From CBDANW01 sp965197825 (GTDB taxonomy: Bacteria > Acidobacteriota > Vicinamibacteria > Marinacidobacterales > DATDRI01): DNA of 64,000 bases. The stretch spans positions 372,001 through 436,000 of the forward strand of contig CBDANW010000003.1 in the NCBI GenBank assembly GCA_965197825.1. The letters run 5' to 3'. The notes under the pieces were generated by a model. It was not told the DNA's origin and searched no databases. It worked only from the letters and a program-made list of their open reading frames with translations. Positions 8,867 to 17,557 of this stretch are shown piece by piece; within the stretch, counting starts at the first letter, position 1, and each line of letters opens with the position of its first letter. Both the position numbers and the translations under genes were made by a program.

Positions 8867-11625
8867 TGGATAAGGTCCGCGTTTACGAACTGGCCCGAGA
8901 TATCGGCGTCACCAGCCCGGAGACGATCCGACTCCTCAAAGACAAACTTCAGATTAGGGTCAAGTCGGCCTCGAGCACGATCGAAGAAGAGGTAGCGATC
9001 AAGCTGAAGCGGCTGATTCGTCTCGAGGGGACGGGGGTGATCTCATCCCCCAAGGCCAAAGAAGAAGAAAAGGAATTGACGGTTGCTGGAAGCAGCGAGG
9101 AGCGCGCGCGGACCTCGAGCAAGCGCCGCGCGGAGCGGGCGCGGATGGCCATTCTCGCTGAAATGGAAGAGGAAGAGCGGGCAGCGGCGAGGCGAAAGGC
9201 AGCAGAGGAGCGAGCGGCCAAGAAACGCGAAGAAGCGGAGAGGGTTGCTGCCGAGCAGGCCGCCCGTGAAGAAGCAGCACGACTGGCCGCAGTGCTCGAG
9301 GAGCAAGAGGCGCTTCAAACCGAGCTCGACGCGCAGGCGAGAGCCGAAGCGATTCTCGACGGTGGGGCACCGGTGCCAGCCCCGGAGGGCGAAGAAAGGG
9401 TCGAGTTCACCGAGGCGCTCCCTTCGACCGTCGCGACGGGAGAACCATCGGGGGAGCGAGAGCCCGCGACGAGGCCGGCGCTTCCGCCAGTCGCGAACCC
9501 CGGCGAGGCGGCGAGCGGTGCGCAGGTCTCCGCCCACATTGCTCCCAGTGTTCACAGTGCCCACAGTGAACGTACCGAGCGAGCGCGCCTGAACGAGAGC
9601 CGACCCGGTTTCGTCCCCGGGCCCACGTCGACAGTGATCCGTCCCCGGACACCGGGGGTGTCCCGCTCGCCGGGGACGATGAAGCCAATTCCACCACCGC
9701 CCCGCCCGGCAGCCCCGATCAAGACCGTGACGCGACGCCGTCCCGACGCGAAGCCGCGCGCGAAGGGTTCCGCAAGGAAGCCGCGCACCAGTGCGGCAGA
9801 GATCAAAGAGCAGGCCCTTCCCGAGCCCAAGCTCGTCGCCGCGCCTCCCAAACCGGCGGTTCCGAAGGTACTCAGGAAAATCTCTCTCACCGAGGGGGTC
9901 ACGGTAAAAGAGCTTGCCGAGAAAATGGAGGTCAAGCACAAGGATCTGATCAAGGGCCTCATGGGCCGTGGCGTGCTGGCAACGATCAATCAAACGCTCG
10001 GTGCGGATTTGGCGGTAGATGTGGCCAGTGAGTTCGGCTGCGAGGCAGAGATACTTTCCTTCGAGGAGGACGTGGTCCGCGAGGAAGTCGTCGAAGAGAA
10101 GCCGGAGGATCTTTCGTCGCGCGCACCCGTCGTTACCGTCATGGGGCACGTCGACCACGGAAAGACGAGTCTTCTTGATGCCATCCGGGAAACCAAGGTG
10201 GTCGAAAGGGAGGCCGGTGGCATCACACAGCACATCGGTGCCTACAAAGTCGAGACGAATGGTCGAAGCATCGTTTTCCTCGACACTCCAGGCCACGAGG
10301 CCTTCACCATGATGCGTGCTCGGGGCGCGCGGGTTACCGATCTAGTCGTTCTGGTTGTCGCCGCGGACGACGGCGTCATGCCTCAGACCTTAGAGGCCAT
10401 CGACCATTCGAAAGTGGCGGGCGTCCCGCTCTTGGTCGCGGTCAACAAGATCGACAAGCCCGATGCGAACAGCGAGCGAGTCAAGAAGCAGTTGGCGGAC
10501 ATCGGTCTCATGCCGGAGGACTGGGGAGGCACCACCATTTTCTGCGAGGTTTCGGCGAAGAAACGACAGGGGCTAGAGCTGTTGCTGGAGATGGTGCTGC
10601 TGGTATCGGATCTGCAGGAGCCTAAGGCAAATCCCAAACGCGCCGGCATGGGTGCGGTTTTGGAGGCCAAGATCGACAGGGGCAAAGGGCCGGTCGCCCA
10701 CGTTCTGATACAAAACGGCACCTGCCGGGTAGGGGACTCTTTCATTGCCGGCGCGGTACATGGGAAGATCCGCGCCATGTTCGACGACCGGGGACGCAAG
10801 GTGAAGAAGGCCGAACCGGCAACGCCGGTCGAGATTCTTGGGCTGACCTCGCTACCGCAGGCCGGCGATCAGTTCCAGGTTGTGGATAGCACCAAGGCAA
10901 GGCAGATCGGCGAGTTCAGGCAGCAAAAACTCAGGGAACGTCAGATGGCCATGAGCGCCCGACTCACGTTGGATCATCTCCATCAGCAAGTGCAGGAAGG
11001 GATGGTCAAGGAGCTACCCATCGTGCTGAAGGCCGACGTGCAGGGTTCGGTGGAGGTCCTGTCCGATACCTTGAGCAAACTGTCCAGCGATAAGGTGAAA
11101 GTAAAGATCATCCGCGCCGGAGCGGGAGCGGTGACCGATGCGGACGTAGCCTTGGCCACCGTTTCGAATGCCATCATCATTGGATTCAATGTGAGGCCGC
11201 AGAAGACGGCTGCGGAACTAGCCGAAAAGGGGAACATCGACATACGTCTCCACACCGTCATTTACAATGTGACGGACGAGATCAAGAAAGCCCTGACCGG
11301 ACTACTAGAGCCCACGTTCAAGGAGACCACGCTGGGCAGGGCCGAGATTCGGGAAACGTTCTGCGTTCCGAAAATCGGAGCCGTCGCGGGCTGCTACGTC
11401 ACCGATGGGAAAGTCGTTCGCTCCGGAGATGCGAGGCTCCTTCGTGACAACGTCGTCATCCACGAGGGAAAGCTGGGGAGCCTTCGCCGATTCAAGGAGG
11501 ATGTCCCCGAGGTGAAGCAAGGCTTCGAGTGTGGCATCGGTCTCGTTGACTACAACGACATCAAGAAAGGTGACGTGATCGAGGTTTTCTTGGTCGAGAA
11601 AGTCCAGGCCGCGTCGGTTTCGTAA
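8866..11625 (+). CDS. infB: Translation initiation factor IF-2
   Basis: A 919-aa IF-2. It has an N-terminal IF2_N module (MDKVRVYELARDIG), then a long Ala/Glu/Arg-rich and Pro-rich linker (about residues 70-330). A second IF2_N-like module follows (LTEGVTVKELAEKM). The G domain carries GHVDHGKTSLLDAI (G1), DTPGHEAF (G3) and NKID (G4), and beta-barrel domains complete the C-terminus. It positions initiator tRNA and joins the subunits using GTP. The start overlaps the nusA stop (TGATG). The linker is strongly low-complexity, as is common in large IF-2 forms. Confidence 0.97.
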   Translation: MDKVRVYELARDIGVTSPETIRLLKDKLQIRVKSASSTIEEEVAIKLKRLIRLEGTGVISSPKAKEEEKELTVAGSSEERARTSSKRRAERARMAILAEMEEEERAAARRKAAEERAAKKREEAERVAAEQAAREEAARLAAVLEEQEALQTELDAQARAEAILDGGAPVPAPEGEERVEFTEALPSTVATGEPSGEREPATRPALPPVANPGEAASGAQVSAHIAPSVHSAHSERTERARLNESRPGFVPGPTSTVIRPRTPGVSRSPGTMKPIPPPPRPAAPIKTVTRRRPDAKPRAKGSARKPRTSAAEIKEQALPEPKLVAAPPKPAVPKVLRKISLTEGVTVKELAEKMEVKHKDLIKGLMGRGVLATINQTLGADLAVDVASEFGCEAEILSFEEDVVREEVVEEKPEDLSSRAPVVTVMGHVDHGKTSLLDAIRETKVVEREAGGITQHIGAYKVETNGRSIVFLDTPGHEAFTMMRARGARVTDLVVLVVAADDGVMPQTLEAIDHSKVAGVPLLVAVNKIDKPDANSERVKKQLADIGLMPEDWGGTTIFCEVSAKKRQGLELLLEMVLLVSDLQEPKANPKRAGMGAVLEAKIDRGKGPVAHVLIQNGTCRVGDSFIAGAVHGKIRAMFDDRGRKVKKAEPATPVEILGLTSLPQAGDQFQVVDSTKARQIGEFRQQKLRERQMAMSARLTLDHLHQQVQEGMVKELPIVLKADVQGSVEVLSDTLSKLSSDKVKVKIIRAGAGAVTDADVALATVSNAIIIGFNVRPQKTAAELAEKGNIDIRLHTVIYNVTDEIKKALTGLLEPTFKETTLGRAEIRETFCVPKIGAVAGCYVTDGKVVRSGDARLLRDNVVIHEGKLGSLRRFKEDVPEVKQGFECGIGLVDYNDIKKGDVIEVFLVEKVQAASVS

Positions 11626-11629
11626 GCCG

Positions 11630-11965
11630 GTGCCCCGCCGCCGAGGAAGTAACAGCAACCGCGGAACCGACAAGCAAGAGCCACTCATCGGGCTCCTGAC
11701 GATCGAGCTCTACTTCCCTCACTCTCATTCCTTGAAGGAAAAACGCATGGTGGTTAAGGCGATCAAAGATCGTCTGCGCTCCCGTTTCAACGCGGCCGTC
11801 GCGGAAATTGGCTACCAGGATCTTTGGCAGAGGGCGCTATTGGCGGCGGTATCCATCAGCGCGGAGCGACGCATCCTCGAGACGCTCCTCGAGGCGATGG
11901 CTCGGGATGTCGAACAGCGCCACCCTCCCGACCTGGTCCAGGTAGCCATCGAGTTCATCGACTGA
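11630..11965 (+). CDS. DUF503 (YlxP-like) protein
   Basis: A 111-aa protein with the DUF503 signature HSHSLKEKRMVVKAIKDRL and a conserved QDLWQRALLAAV segment; the C-terminus is a short beta strand VQVAIEFID. It starts with GTG four bases after infB. DUF503/YlxP proteins occur between infB and rbfA in many bacteria. The biochemical role is unsettled in general knowledge, and a link to ribosome biogenesis is inferred from gene position. The first ~20 residues are basic and may not all be translated. Confidence 0.85.
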   Translation: MPRRRGSNSNRGTDKQEPLIGLLTIELYFPHSHSLKEKRMVVKAIKDRLRSRFNAAVAEIGYQDLWQRALLAAVSISAERRILETLLEAMARDVEQRHPPDLVQVAIEFID

Positions 11966-11987
11966 ATCGCGGCACTGACCTATCATG

Positions 11988-12039
11988 GCAGCGGGAAGGG
12001 GCAGCGGGAAGGGGCCGCGGGAAAGGCCTCGGGGAAGGA
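11988..12039 (+). repeat. Four tandem 13-bp units with Shine-Dalgarno-like cores before rbfA
   Basis: GCAGCGGGAAGGG occurs twice exactly, followed by the variants GCCGCGGGAAAGG and CCTCGGGGAAGGA in perfect 13-bp register, ending 7 bp before the rbfA GTG. Every unit has a purine run able to pair with 16S rRNA; the last GGGGAAGGA is at working distance for rbfA. Confidence 0.75.
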
Positions 12040-12046
12040 AAGCAGC

Positions 12047-12466
12047 GTGCCTAGGAGTGGTGGTGCCCGCATTCGACCCGAAAGGGTAGCCGAGCAGGTG
12101 CGCATCGAGATTGCGGGAATCCTTCAGCGCGATCTCAAGGACCCTCGCGTAGGGTTGGCGACCTGTACTCGCGTTCAAGTGTCGCGGGATTTGAAGGTAG
12201 CCAAGGTCTACATCAGCGTTTTGGGTACTTCGGAAGAGCAAAAACGTACGATGACGGTGCTTGAAGGCGCCTCCGGCTTCGTGAGACGTCTACTTTGGCA
12301 ACGACTCAGCCTCAGGGTATCTCCGGAAGTGCGCTTCTTGTTCGATCCATCCGTGGAATACGGCATCAAGCTTGAGCGCCTCCTTCAGGAGTCTCGTCGG
12401 CAGGAGGCGGGCGGGGACGCGCTAGGCGACTCTCCTACCCAAGAAGAACAAGAAGATGAGTCCTAG
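12047..12466 (+). CDS. rbfA: 30S ribosome-binding factor RbfA
   Basis: A 139-aa KH-like protein. RPERVAEQVRIEIAGILQRDLKDPRVG at the N-terminus and the VSRDLKVAKVYISVLG strand are family hallmarks; RLRVSPEVRFLFDPSVEYGIKLERLL matches the C-terminal half. RbfA binds immature 16S rRNA and supports 30S maturation, often in cold. The start is GTG, preceded by four tandem purine-rich units. The acidic tail (QEEQEDES) overlaps the truB start by 11 bases, so the two are likely translationally coupled. Confidence 0.93.
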   Translation: MPRSGGARIRPERVAEQVRIEIAGILQRDLKDPRVGLATCTRVQVSRDLKVAKVYISVLGTSEEQKRTMTVLEGASGFVRRLLWQRLSLRVSPEVRFLFDPSVEYGIKLERLLQESRRQEAGGDALGDSPTQEEQEDES

Positions 12467-13430
12467 ATCGACGGGGGATCGCGTCACAAAAGAGGTCCCG
12501 AGCGGAACGACCGGCTTCCTTTTGGTCGACAAGGTGAAAGGGCCCACCTCTCACGATGTCGTCCAGGCGGTGCGCGCGTTGAGCAGGCAGCGCCGTTGCG
12601 GACATACCGGCACCCTGGACCCTTTTGCGACCGGTTTGCTCCCGCTGTGCCTTGGTCGGGCGACGCGCTTGGCGCAGTTCGTTTCCGGTACCGCTAAGAC
12701 CTACTCGGCGATCATGCGGTTCGGTTACGCCACGGACACCTACGACGCCACCGGGCGACTCGTCGGTCCCAAGGTGGAGGCCAATCTGACCCCAGAGCTG
12801 TTGGAGCGCTGTCTGCCCGATTTCATGGGGAGCCAAGAGCAAGTGCCTCCTCCCTTCGCCGCGAAGAAGATCAGAGGACAGAGGATGTACCGCCTGGCGC
12901 GGGCAGGGATCCACGTAGAGCCCCGCCCGGTCACGATCTTTATACACCGCATCGACCTCCAAAAGGTGCAGGGTGATCGAGCAGTGCTGGTAGTGGAGGT
13001 TGGCGCAGGCACCTACATTCGCTCTCTCGCGCACGATCTCGGGCGGCGACTGGGGTGCGGCGCTCACCTGGAGGAGCTGCGCCGGACCCGCGTCGGGCCG
13101 TTCTCGCTAGAACAAGCTCTGAGCTTGGAGAAACTCGAGACCCTGGCGCGAGAGGGGCGGCTGCAAGAAGCGATCTGGGAACCCGCGCGGGCACTATCCA
13201 ATCTTCCGGCCTTGCAATTGGGAACGGACGGAGCGTCGCGCGTCAGTCATGGGATGGCGGTCTCGCCGCTTCACATCGTCGGGCAGGTCCCGGACGTGCC
13301 CCCAGGGCGGCCCTGTCGCTTGCTGGGACCGGGGGGCGAGCTCCTGGCGGTGGGGGTTGCGGTTAAGGGCCTATCGCAATTTCGTCCCACGGTCGTCCTG
13401 GCGAGCCCGCCCCCGGTTGATATTCGGTAG
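12456..13430 (+). CDS. truB: tRNA pseudouridine(55) synthase
   Basis: A 324-aa TruB. GFLLVDKVKGPTSHDVV (motif I) comes near the N-terminus, then the catalytic-Asp motif GHTGTLDPFATGLLPLCLG near residue 50, the KTYSA motif, and RALAHDLG-type and PUA-like C-terminal strands. It makes pseudouridine 55 in the T loop of tRNAs. It overlaps rbfA and is the last gene before a separate promoter for rpsO. The length is normal for forms with a C-terminal extension. Confidence 0.95.
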   Translation: MSPRSTGDRVTKEVPSGTTGFLLVDKVKGPTSHDVVQAVRALSRQRRCGHTGTLDPFATGLLPLCLGRATRLAQFVSGTAKTYSAIMRFGYATDTYDATGRLVGPKVEANLTPELLERCLPDFMGSQEQVPPPFAAKKIRGQRMYRLARAGIHVEPRPVTIFIHRIDLQKVQGDRAVLVVEVGAGTYIRSLAHDLGRRLGCGAHLEELRRTRVGPFSLEQALSLEKLETLAREGRLQEAIWEPARALSNLPALQLGTDGASRVSHGMAVSPLHIVGQVPDVPPGRPCRLLGPGGELLAVGVAVKGLSQFRPTVVLASPPPVDIR

Positions 13431-13471
13431 GGCAGTTCCGGCAAGGCGTTCTAAGCGTTCTAAGTGTCGTC

Positions 13472-13500
13472 TTTACAGCGTGTGAGCGGTGTGGTATGAT
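13472..13500 (+). promoter_or_regulatory. Predicted sigma-70 promoter for rpsO
   Basis: TTTACA, a 17-bp spacer and TATGAT (five of six at each box) lie 42 bp after the truB stop and about 50 bp before the rpsO start. This is one of the best promoter matches in the window. Confidence 0.65.
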
Positions 13501-13548
13501 GCCCGCCGTACACAACGAAGAGAAGGAAGAAGTAGGGAGGACCTCATT

Positions 13549-13818
13549 TTGACACTCTCCTTAGAGCGAAAAACCAACATTATTGGAGAGTACAGGCAGC
13601 ACTCGAAGGACACCGGTTCACCCGAGGTTCAAATCGCCCTCCTGAGTGAGCGCATTGGATACCTCACAGATCACTTCAAGGTACATCAGAAGGACCATCA
13701 TTCCCGCCGAGGATTGCTGAAACTGGTAGGACAGCGCCGGCGCCTTCTGGACTACCTGAAGCGCAATGAGGTTCAGCGCTACCGTGGGGTCATCCAGCGG
13801 CTTGGAATTCGCAAGTGA
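13549..13818 (+). CDS. rpsO: 30S ribosomal protein S15
   Basis: An 89-aa S15, the canonical size. Landmarks are DTGSPEVQIALLSERI, the 16S-binding HKKDHHSRRGLL-type segment (here HQKDHHSRRGLLKLVGQRR) and LLDYLKR. The start is TTG: GGGAGG sits eight bases upstream, and the first residues (LTLSLERK) align with typical S15. It has its own promoter and precedes pnp, the conserved rpsO-pnp order. S15 binds the central domain of 16S rRNA. Confidence 0.95.
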   Translation: MTLSLERKTNIIGEYRQHSKDTGSPEVQIALLSERIGYLTDHFKVHQKDHHSRRGLLKLVGQRRRLLDYLKRNEVQRYRGVIQRLGIRK

Positions 13819-14169
13819 GCCCCCCCGATCAGGGGAGGGTTCGACTCCGAGTGCCGTTCCAACTTGCTGGTCCTAGCGATGGAGTCGCTCACTGGCAAAT
13901 GCCGCCACAGTAGGTACGGGGTTTTGGGGCCAAATAGTTGGAACGGCACTGGTCGTTGGCTGCCAGCTCCCCTCAAGCTCTCCCTCCTTCAGCGCCCTTT
14001 GAGCTGAGGTTGCACCTCTTTCGTCTTTTTGAACTTTTCACATTCATTTGCATCACGAGAGGCTAGGCACGCGTCGCCCCGTGGGGCTGAGTGTAATCAG
14101 TCGACGGGAAGCGCGCCGCGCGCAATGAGCGGCGGTGCCCTGCAATTCGTTAGTCGGTCGGAGGTAGAG
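13819..14169. other. rpsO-pnp intergenic region with a 101-bp inverted-repeat element
   Basis: No gene is visible in these 351 bases. A 14-bp perfect inverted repeat (AGTGCCGTTCCAAC at 13850-13863 and its complement at 13937-13950) encloses ~73 bp and resembles another small palindromic element: its GTGCC end is like that of the 47-bp element after ntrX. A CCCC-GATCA-GGGG mini-hairpin lies at ~13823-13837. The rest may be the pnp 5' leader; pnp leaders are often processed, but no specific structure is claimed. Confidence 0.55.
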
Positions 14170-16407
14170 ATGGTTTATCGGAAGGAACTGGAGCTTGGCG
14201 GAGCGACGCTCTCCATAGAGATGGGAAGGCTCGCCAAGCAGGCGGACGGGGCTACGCTGCTGCGGCTCGGTGACACGGTGGTGCTAGTAACTGCTTGCGC
14301 CGCGCAGACAAAACGGGAGGGGATCAATTTCCTGCCGCTTACCGTGGATTATCGTGAGGCTTTCTATGCGGCGGGGAAAATACCTGGTGGGTTCTTCAAG
14401 AGAGAAGGGCGACCCAGTGAAAAGGAGATCTTGACGAGTCGGCTCATCGACCGGCCCATCCGACCGCTGTTTCCCGAGGGGTGGCAGTGTGAGACACAGG
14501 TAGTGGGGCTGGTTCTGTCTTCGGACAAGGAAAACGACCCGGATACGATGGCGATCACCGGAGCCTCGACCGCGCTCTACTGCTCGGACATTCCTTTTAC
14601 GACGCCCATCGCTGCGGTGCGCGTCGGGCTGCTCGAAGACGGGTTTGCGATCAACCCCAAGTTCGAGGAATTGAAGACGGCTCGGCTAAATCTCACCGTC
14701 GCCGGCTCTCGAGAGGCCATCGTCATGGTTGAGTCAGCCGCGCAAGAGGTCACCGAAGCCGAGATGATCGAGGCGCTCGCCGTGGGGCACGATGCGATTC
14801 GGAAGCTCGTCGATCTGCAGGAAGAGCTCTACCGGGAGATGAAACCCACCAAACGTGAAGTCCCGGAGCCGACACGGAACGAGGATGTCTATCGCAAAGC
14901 GGAAGCGGCCGTTTCGGCTCCTTTACTGGAGGCGATGCAGCTTGCGGGGAAGATCGAAAGCCAAAAGAAGGTCGACGAGGTGATTAGTCAGCATCTCGAA
15001 GGGTATTCGGAAGACGAATCCGAAGAGCGATCCATGGCGCTGACCGCCATCAAGGAGTTGAAGGAAAAAAACCTTCGCACTGAGGTCCTGCAAAACAAGA
15101 GGAGGCTGGACGGTCGTTCCTTCGACGGGGTCAGGACGATCACCTGCGAGGTGGGCGTGCTGCCCCGGACTCACGGATCCTCCGTCTTTACCCGCGGCGA
15201 GACGCAGGCGCTGGTGACGGTCACGCTTGGGACGTCCGAAGACACGCAGAGGCTGGATTTGTTGGAGGGCATGTCGCAGAAGCGGTTCATGCTCCACTAC
15301 AACTTTCCTCCTTTCTCGGTGGGCGAGGTCAAGTTCTTACGTGGGCCGGGACGGCGGGAAATCGGCCACGGCGCGCTCGCCGAACGCGCCCTTGCTCCCG
15401 TTATGCCTCCCGACGATCAGTTCCCTTACACGGTGCGAATCGTCTCGGACATTCTGGAATCCAATGGCTCGTCGTCCATGGCGAGCGTGACGGGTGGTTG
15501 CCTGGCTCTGATGGATGCCGGAGTGCCCCTGAAGGCACCCGTGGCGGGCATCGCCATGGGGTTGGTAAAGGAGGGAGACGACTACGCGATCCTCACGGAC
15601 ATTGCCGGGGCGGAGGATCACTACGGTGACATGGATTTCAAGGTAGCGGGCACCGCGAGCGGTATCACGGCCCTTCAGATGGACATCAAGATTTCGGGGA
15701 TCACTCCCGCGATCATGGCCGAAGCGTTGGAACAGGCACGGAAGGCGCGTCTGTTCATTCTGGAGCGGATGGCGGAGACTCTCGACGCCCCGCGGAAGGA
15801 GATCTCTTCCTACGCGCCGCGCATATTCACTATGCGCATTCCCACCGCGAAGATCCGCGACGTCATCGGACCGGGCGGGAAGATGATCCGCAGCATCGTG
15901 GAGCGGACACAAGTCAAGATCGACGTGGAGGACGATGGTACGGTTTCCATTGCTTCCTCGGACGAGGAGTCCGCCCGTAAGGCGATGCAGATCATCGAAG
16001 AGCTCACCGCGGTGCCGGAGATGGGGAAGACATATCTAGGCAAGGTCCAGCGGATTGTCGACTTTGGAGCCTTCGTAGAGATCCTGCCTGGCACCGACGG
16101 CTTAGTTCACATTTCCGAGGTCGCCGACTATCGGGTCAAGGACGTCAAAGACGAGATGGCCGAAGGCGACCAGGTGCTGGTGAAGGTTATCAATATCGAC
16201 CCGCAGGGTAAGGTCAAGCTATCCCGCAAGGCGGTGCTCCGCGAGCAAGCCGGACTCCCGCCGGAAGAGCCCCAGCAGCCTCGCAGCTCCGATGGTCGGG
16301 GGCACCGAGGAGACCGAGACCGACCTGGGCGTGGCCGAGGTCCGGGACGAGGGGCCGGGAGAGAAAGAGGGGAACGAGGACGGGGAGGCGAGCGCGGGGA
16401 AAGATGA
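14170..16407 (+). CDS. pnp: Polyribonucleotide nucleotidyltransferase (PNPase)
   Basis: A 745-aa PNPase with two RNase PH domains (first near residues 5-140, second from the RRLDGRSFDGVR motif). The active core contains RGETQALVTVTLG and FPPFSVGE. A KH domain (GPGGKMIRSIVE) and an S1 domain (GKVQRIVDFGAFVEILPG) complete it. It degrades RNA 3'-5' by phosphorolysis. The ATG is preferred because GGAGG precedes it by about seven bases and MVYRKELELGG matches the family N-terminus; an upstream ATG lacks this. The last ~45 residues are an unusual Arg/Gly-rich tail, probably RNA-binding. Confidence 0.96.
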   Translation: MVYRKELELGGATLSIEMGRLAKQADGATLLRLGDTVVLVTACAAQTKREGINFLPLTVDYREAFYAAGKIPGGFFKREGRPSEKEILTSRLIDRPIRPLFPEGWQCETQVVGLVLSSDKENDPDTMAITGASTALYCSDIPFTTPIAAVRVGLLEDGFAINPKFEELKTARLNLTVAGSREAIVMVESAAQEVTEAEMIEALAVGHDAIRKLVDLQEELYREMKPTKREVPEPTRNEDVYRKAEAAVSAPLLEAMQLAGKIESQKKVDEVISQHLEGYSEDESEERSMALTAIKELKEKNLRTEVLQNKRRLDGRSFDGVRTITCEVGVLPRTHGSSVFTRGETQALVTVTLGTSEDTQRLDLLEGMSQKRFMLHYNFPPFSVGEVKFLRGPGRREIGHGALAERALAPVMPPDDQFPYTVRIVSDILESNGSSSMASVTGGCLALMDAGVPLKAPVAGIAMGLVKEGDDYAILTDIAGAEDHYGDMDFKVAGTASGITALQMDIKISGITPAIMAEALEQARKARLFILERMAETLDAPRKEISSYAPRIFTMRIPTAKIRDVIGPGGKMIRSIVERTQVKIDVEDDGTVSIASSDEESARKAMQIIEELTAVPEMGKTYLGKVQRIVDFGAFVEILPGTDGLVHISEVADYRVKDVKDEMAEGDQVLVKVINIDPQGKVKLSRKAVLREQAGLPPEEPQQPRSSDGRGHRGDRDRPGRGRGPGRGAGRERGERGRGGERGER

Positions 16408-16788
16408 GAAGCCCTAGCGGCGTCCTGACGCTTTTTCAAGCACACCTTAGGCGTCGATACGCGAGGGTCTCATAATCAAGCTCGCCAAACGCGCTTTCTG
16501 GCGTCCCTTTCTGGCGTCGATAAACGTGGTTGCTAGACTCCATCTAGCCAGATGCCGGTCAGACGTCCCTTCAGCCGTCAATATGCGGGATCTTGCTAAT
16601 CAGCGTGGTCAGACGGGACCGGGATTCGCTTTCTGGCATCAAAACGGGTTGATCTCAGAATCATGCTAGCCAGATGCCGGTCAGACGTCCCTTCAGCCGT
16701 CAATATGCGGGACCTTGCTAATCATCGTGGTCAGACGGGACCGGGATTCGCTTTCTGGCAATCAAAACGGGTTGATCTCAGAATCATG
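16408..16788. repeat. Intergenic tandem repeat, 122-123 bp unit, plus related fragments
   Basis: No gene is seen here. Two full units (16544-16665 and 16666-16788) start CTAGCCAGATGCCGG and contain GTCAGACGTCCC, GTCAATATGCGGGA, CGTGGTCAGACGGGA and TTTCTGGCA; they differ at only a few positions. A third partial unit (CTAGCCAGATGCCGG) runs to 16803 and supplies the last codons of the - strand PilZ gene. At 16449-16530 are degenerate units (GGCGTCGATACGCGAG, CTGGCGTCGATAAACGTGG). Related sequence occurs elsewhere in the window. Confidence 0.8.
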
Positions 16789-17166
16789 CTAGCCAGATGC
16801 CGGTTCCTCCTCCACGAGCAAGCCCCCTTCGCGCAACACTTTCAGAGCGGCGCGCAGCCGCTCCTGCGTTTCGGTGCCTTCGAACAAGATGCCGCAACCC
16901 GTCGGCAGAGACCGTACGGCTGGTGCGGTCCGGGTGTTGCGCCACACGACGACGACCCGCGTGCGCAAGCGTCCGCCCGCCTCGTCGGGGAGCTTCAGCG
17001 TGATCTTGAGCTCTTCGCCGACCTCCACGTCAGTACGCATGGCCAGAAATGCTCCCCCTTCGCTGAAGTTGATGAGACGACCGCGCTTTCTTCTGCCTTT
17101 CGATTGGATGAGAACTTCGATCAGCGTGCCGAGCTGAAACCTTCGGGAACGGCGTCTTTCAGGCAT
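16789..17166 (-). CDS. PilZ-domain protein
   Basis: A 125-aa single-domain protein. The N-terminal RRRSRRF matches the c-di-GMP-binding RxxxR motif, and NFSEGGAFL matches the second PilZ motif (D/NxSxxG). The following strands GEELKITLKLP and RVVVVWR fit the six-stranded barrel. PilZ proteins bind c-di-GMP and pass the signal to partners. The final codons (PASG stop) lie inside the 122-bp intergenic repeat, so the tail may have been rewritten by repeat insertion. No adjacent partner is evident; an HD-GYP c-di-GMP phosphodiesterase gene lies 20 kb away. Confidence 0.82.
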   Translation of the reverse strand: MPERRRSRRFQLGTLIEVLIQSKGRRKRGRLINFSEGGAFLAMRTDVEVGEELKITLKLPDEAGGRLRTRVVVVWRNTRTAPAVRSLPTGCGILFEGTETQERLRAALKVLREGGLLVEEEPASG

Positions 17167-17237
17167 GGAAGGTTTTTGGTCGATCTTTCCAGAGCTAACC
17201 GTCTTTAGGATACGGCAGGGAGGGAGGGTGACCCATT

Positions 17238-17528
17238 CTATTTGATGATGGCTAGAATGTCGTCTTCGCGCATAATGAGATAGTCTTGGTCTTCGATACT
17301 AACTTCGGTTCCGGCATACTTCCCGAACAGGATCCGATCCCCCGCCTTCACCTCTAAGTCAACCTTCGTCCCATCTTCCAGGATCTTCCCGTTTCCCACG
17401 GCAACAACCTCGCCTTCTTGGGGCTTCTCCTTCGCGGAGTCGGGGATGATGATGCTGCCCTTTTTGACTTCCTTTTGTTCGTCCACCCTCTCAACTAGGA
17501 TTCGGTCATGTAGTGGTCTGACTTTCAT
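17238..17528 (-). CDS. groS: Co-chaperonin GroES
   Basis: A 96-aa Cpn10. MKVRPLHDRILVERV at the N-terminus and the mobile-loop region KKGSIIIPDSAKEKP are followed by the VAVGNGK, GDRILFGKYAGTEV and YLIMREDDILAII strands. It caps GroEL and assists folding. GGAGG lies 11 bases before the ATG. No groEL follows, unlike the usual groES-groEL operon: a PilZ gene is downstream instead. An IS630-type element sits 33 bp upstream of the start codon, so the native promoter has been displaced and any transcription must start in the remaining 30 bp or from the element. Confidence 0.96.
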   Translation of the reverse strand: MKVRPLHDRILVERVDEQKEVKKGSIIIPDSAKEKPQEGEVVAVGNGKILEDGTKVDLEVKAGDRILFGKYAGTEVSIEDQDYLIMREDDILAIIK

Positions 17529-17557
17529 GCTATCTGACTCCTCCGTTTCTATGGAAC

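Noticed and set aside
13832..13860. GGTTCGACTCC, a tRNA T-loop-like string after rpsO
   Set aside because: The stem does not form a proper 5-bp T-arm, and a tRNA body would have to lie inside the rpsO coding sequence; no cloverleaf.
16544..16803. CRISPR-like regular repeats
   Set aside because: Units are 122-123 bp and conserved throughout, with no short repeat/unique spacer structure and no cas genes.
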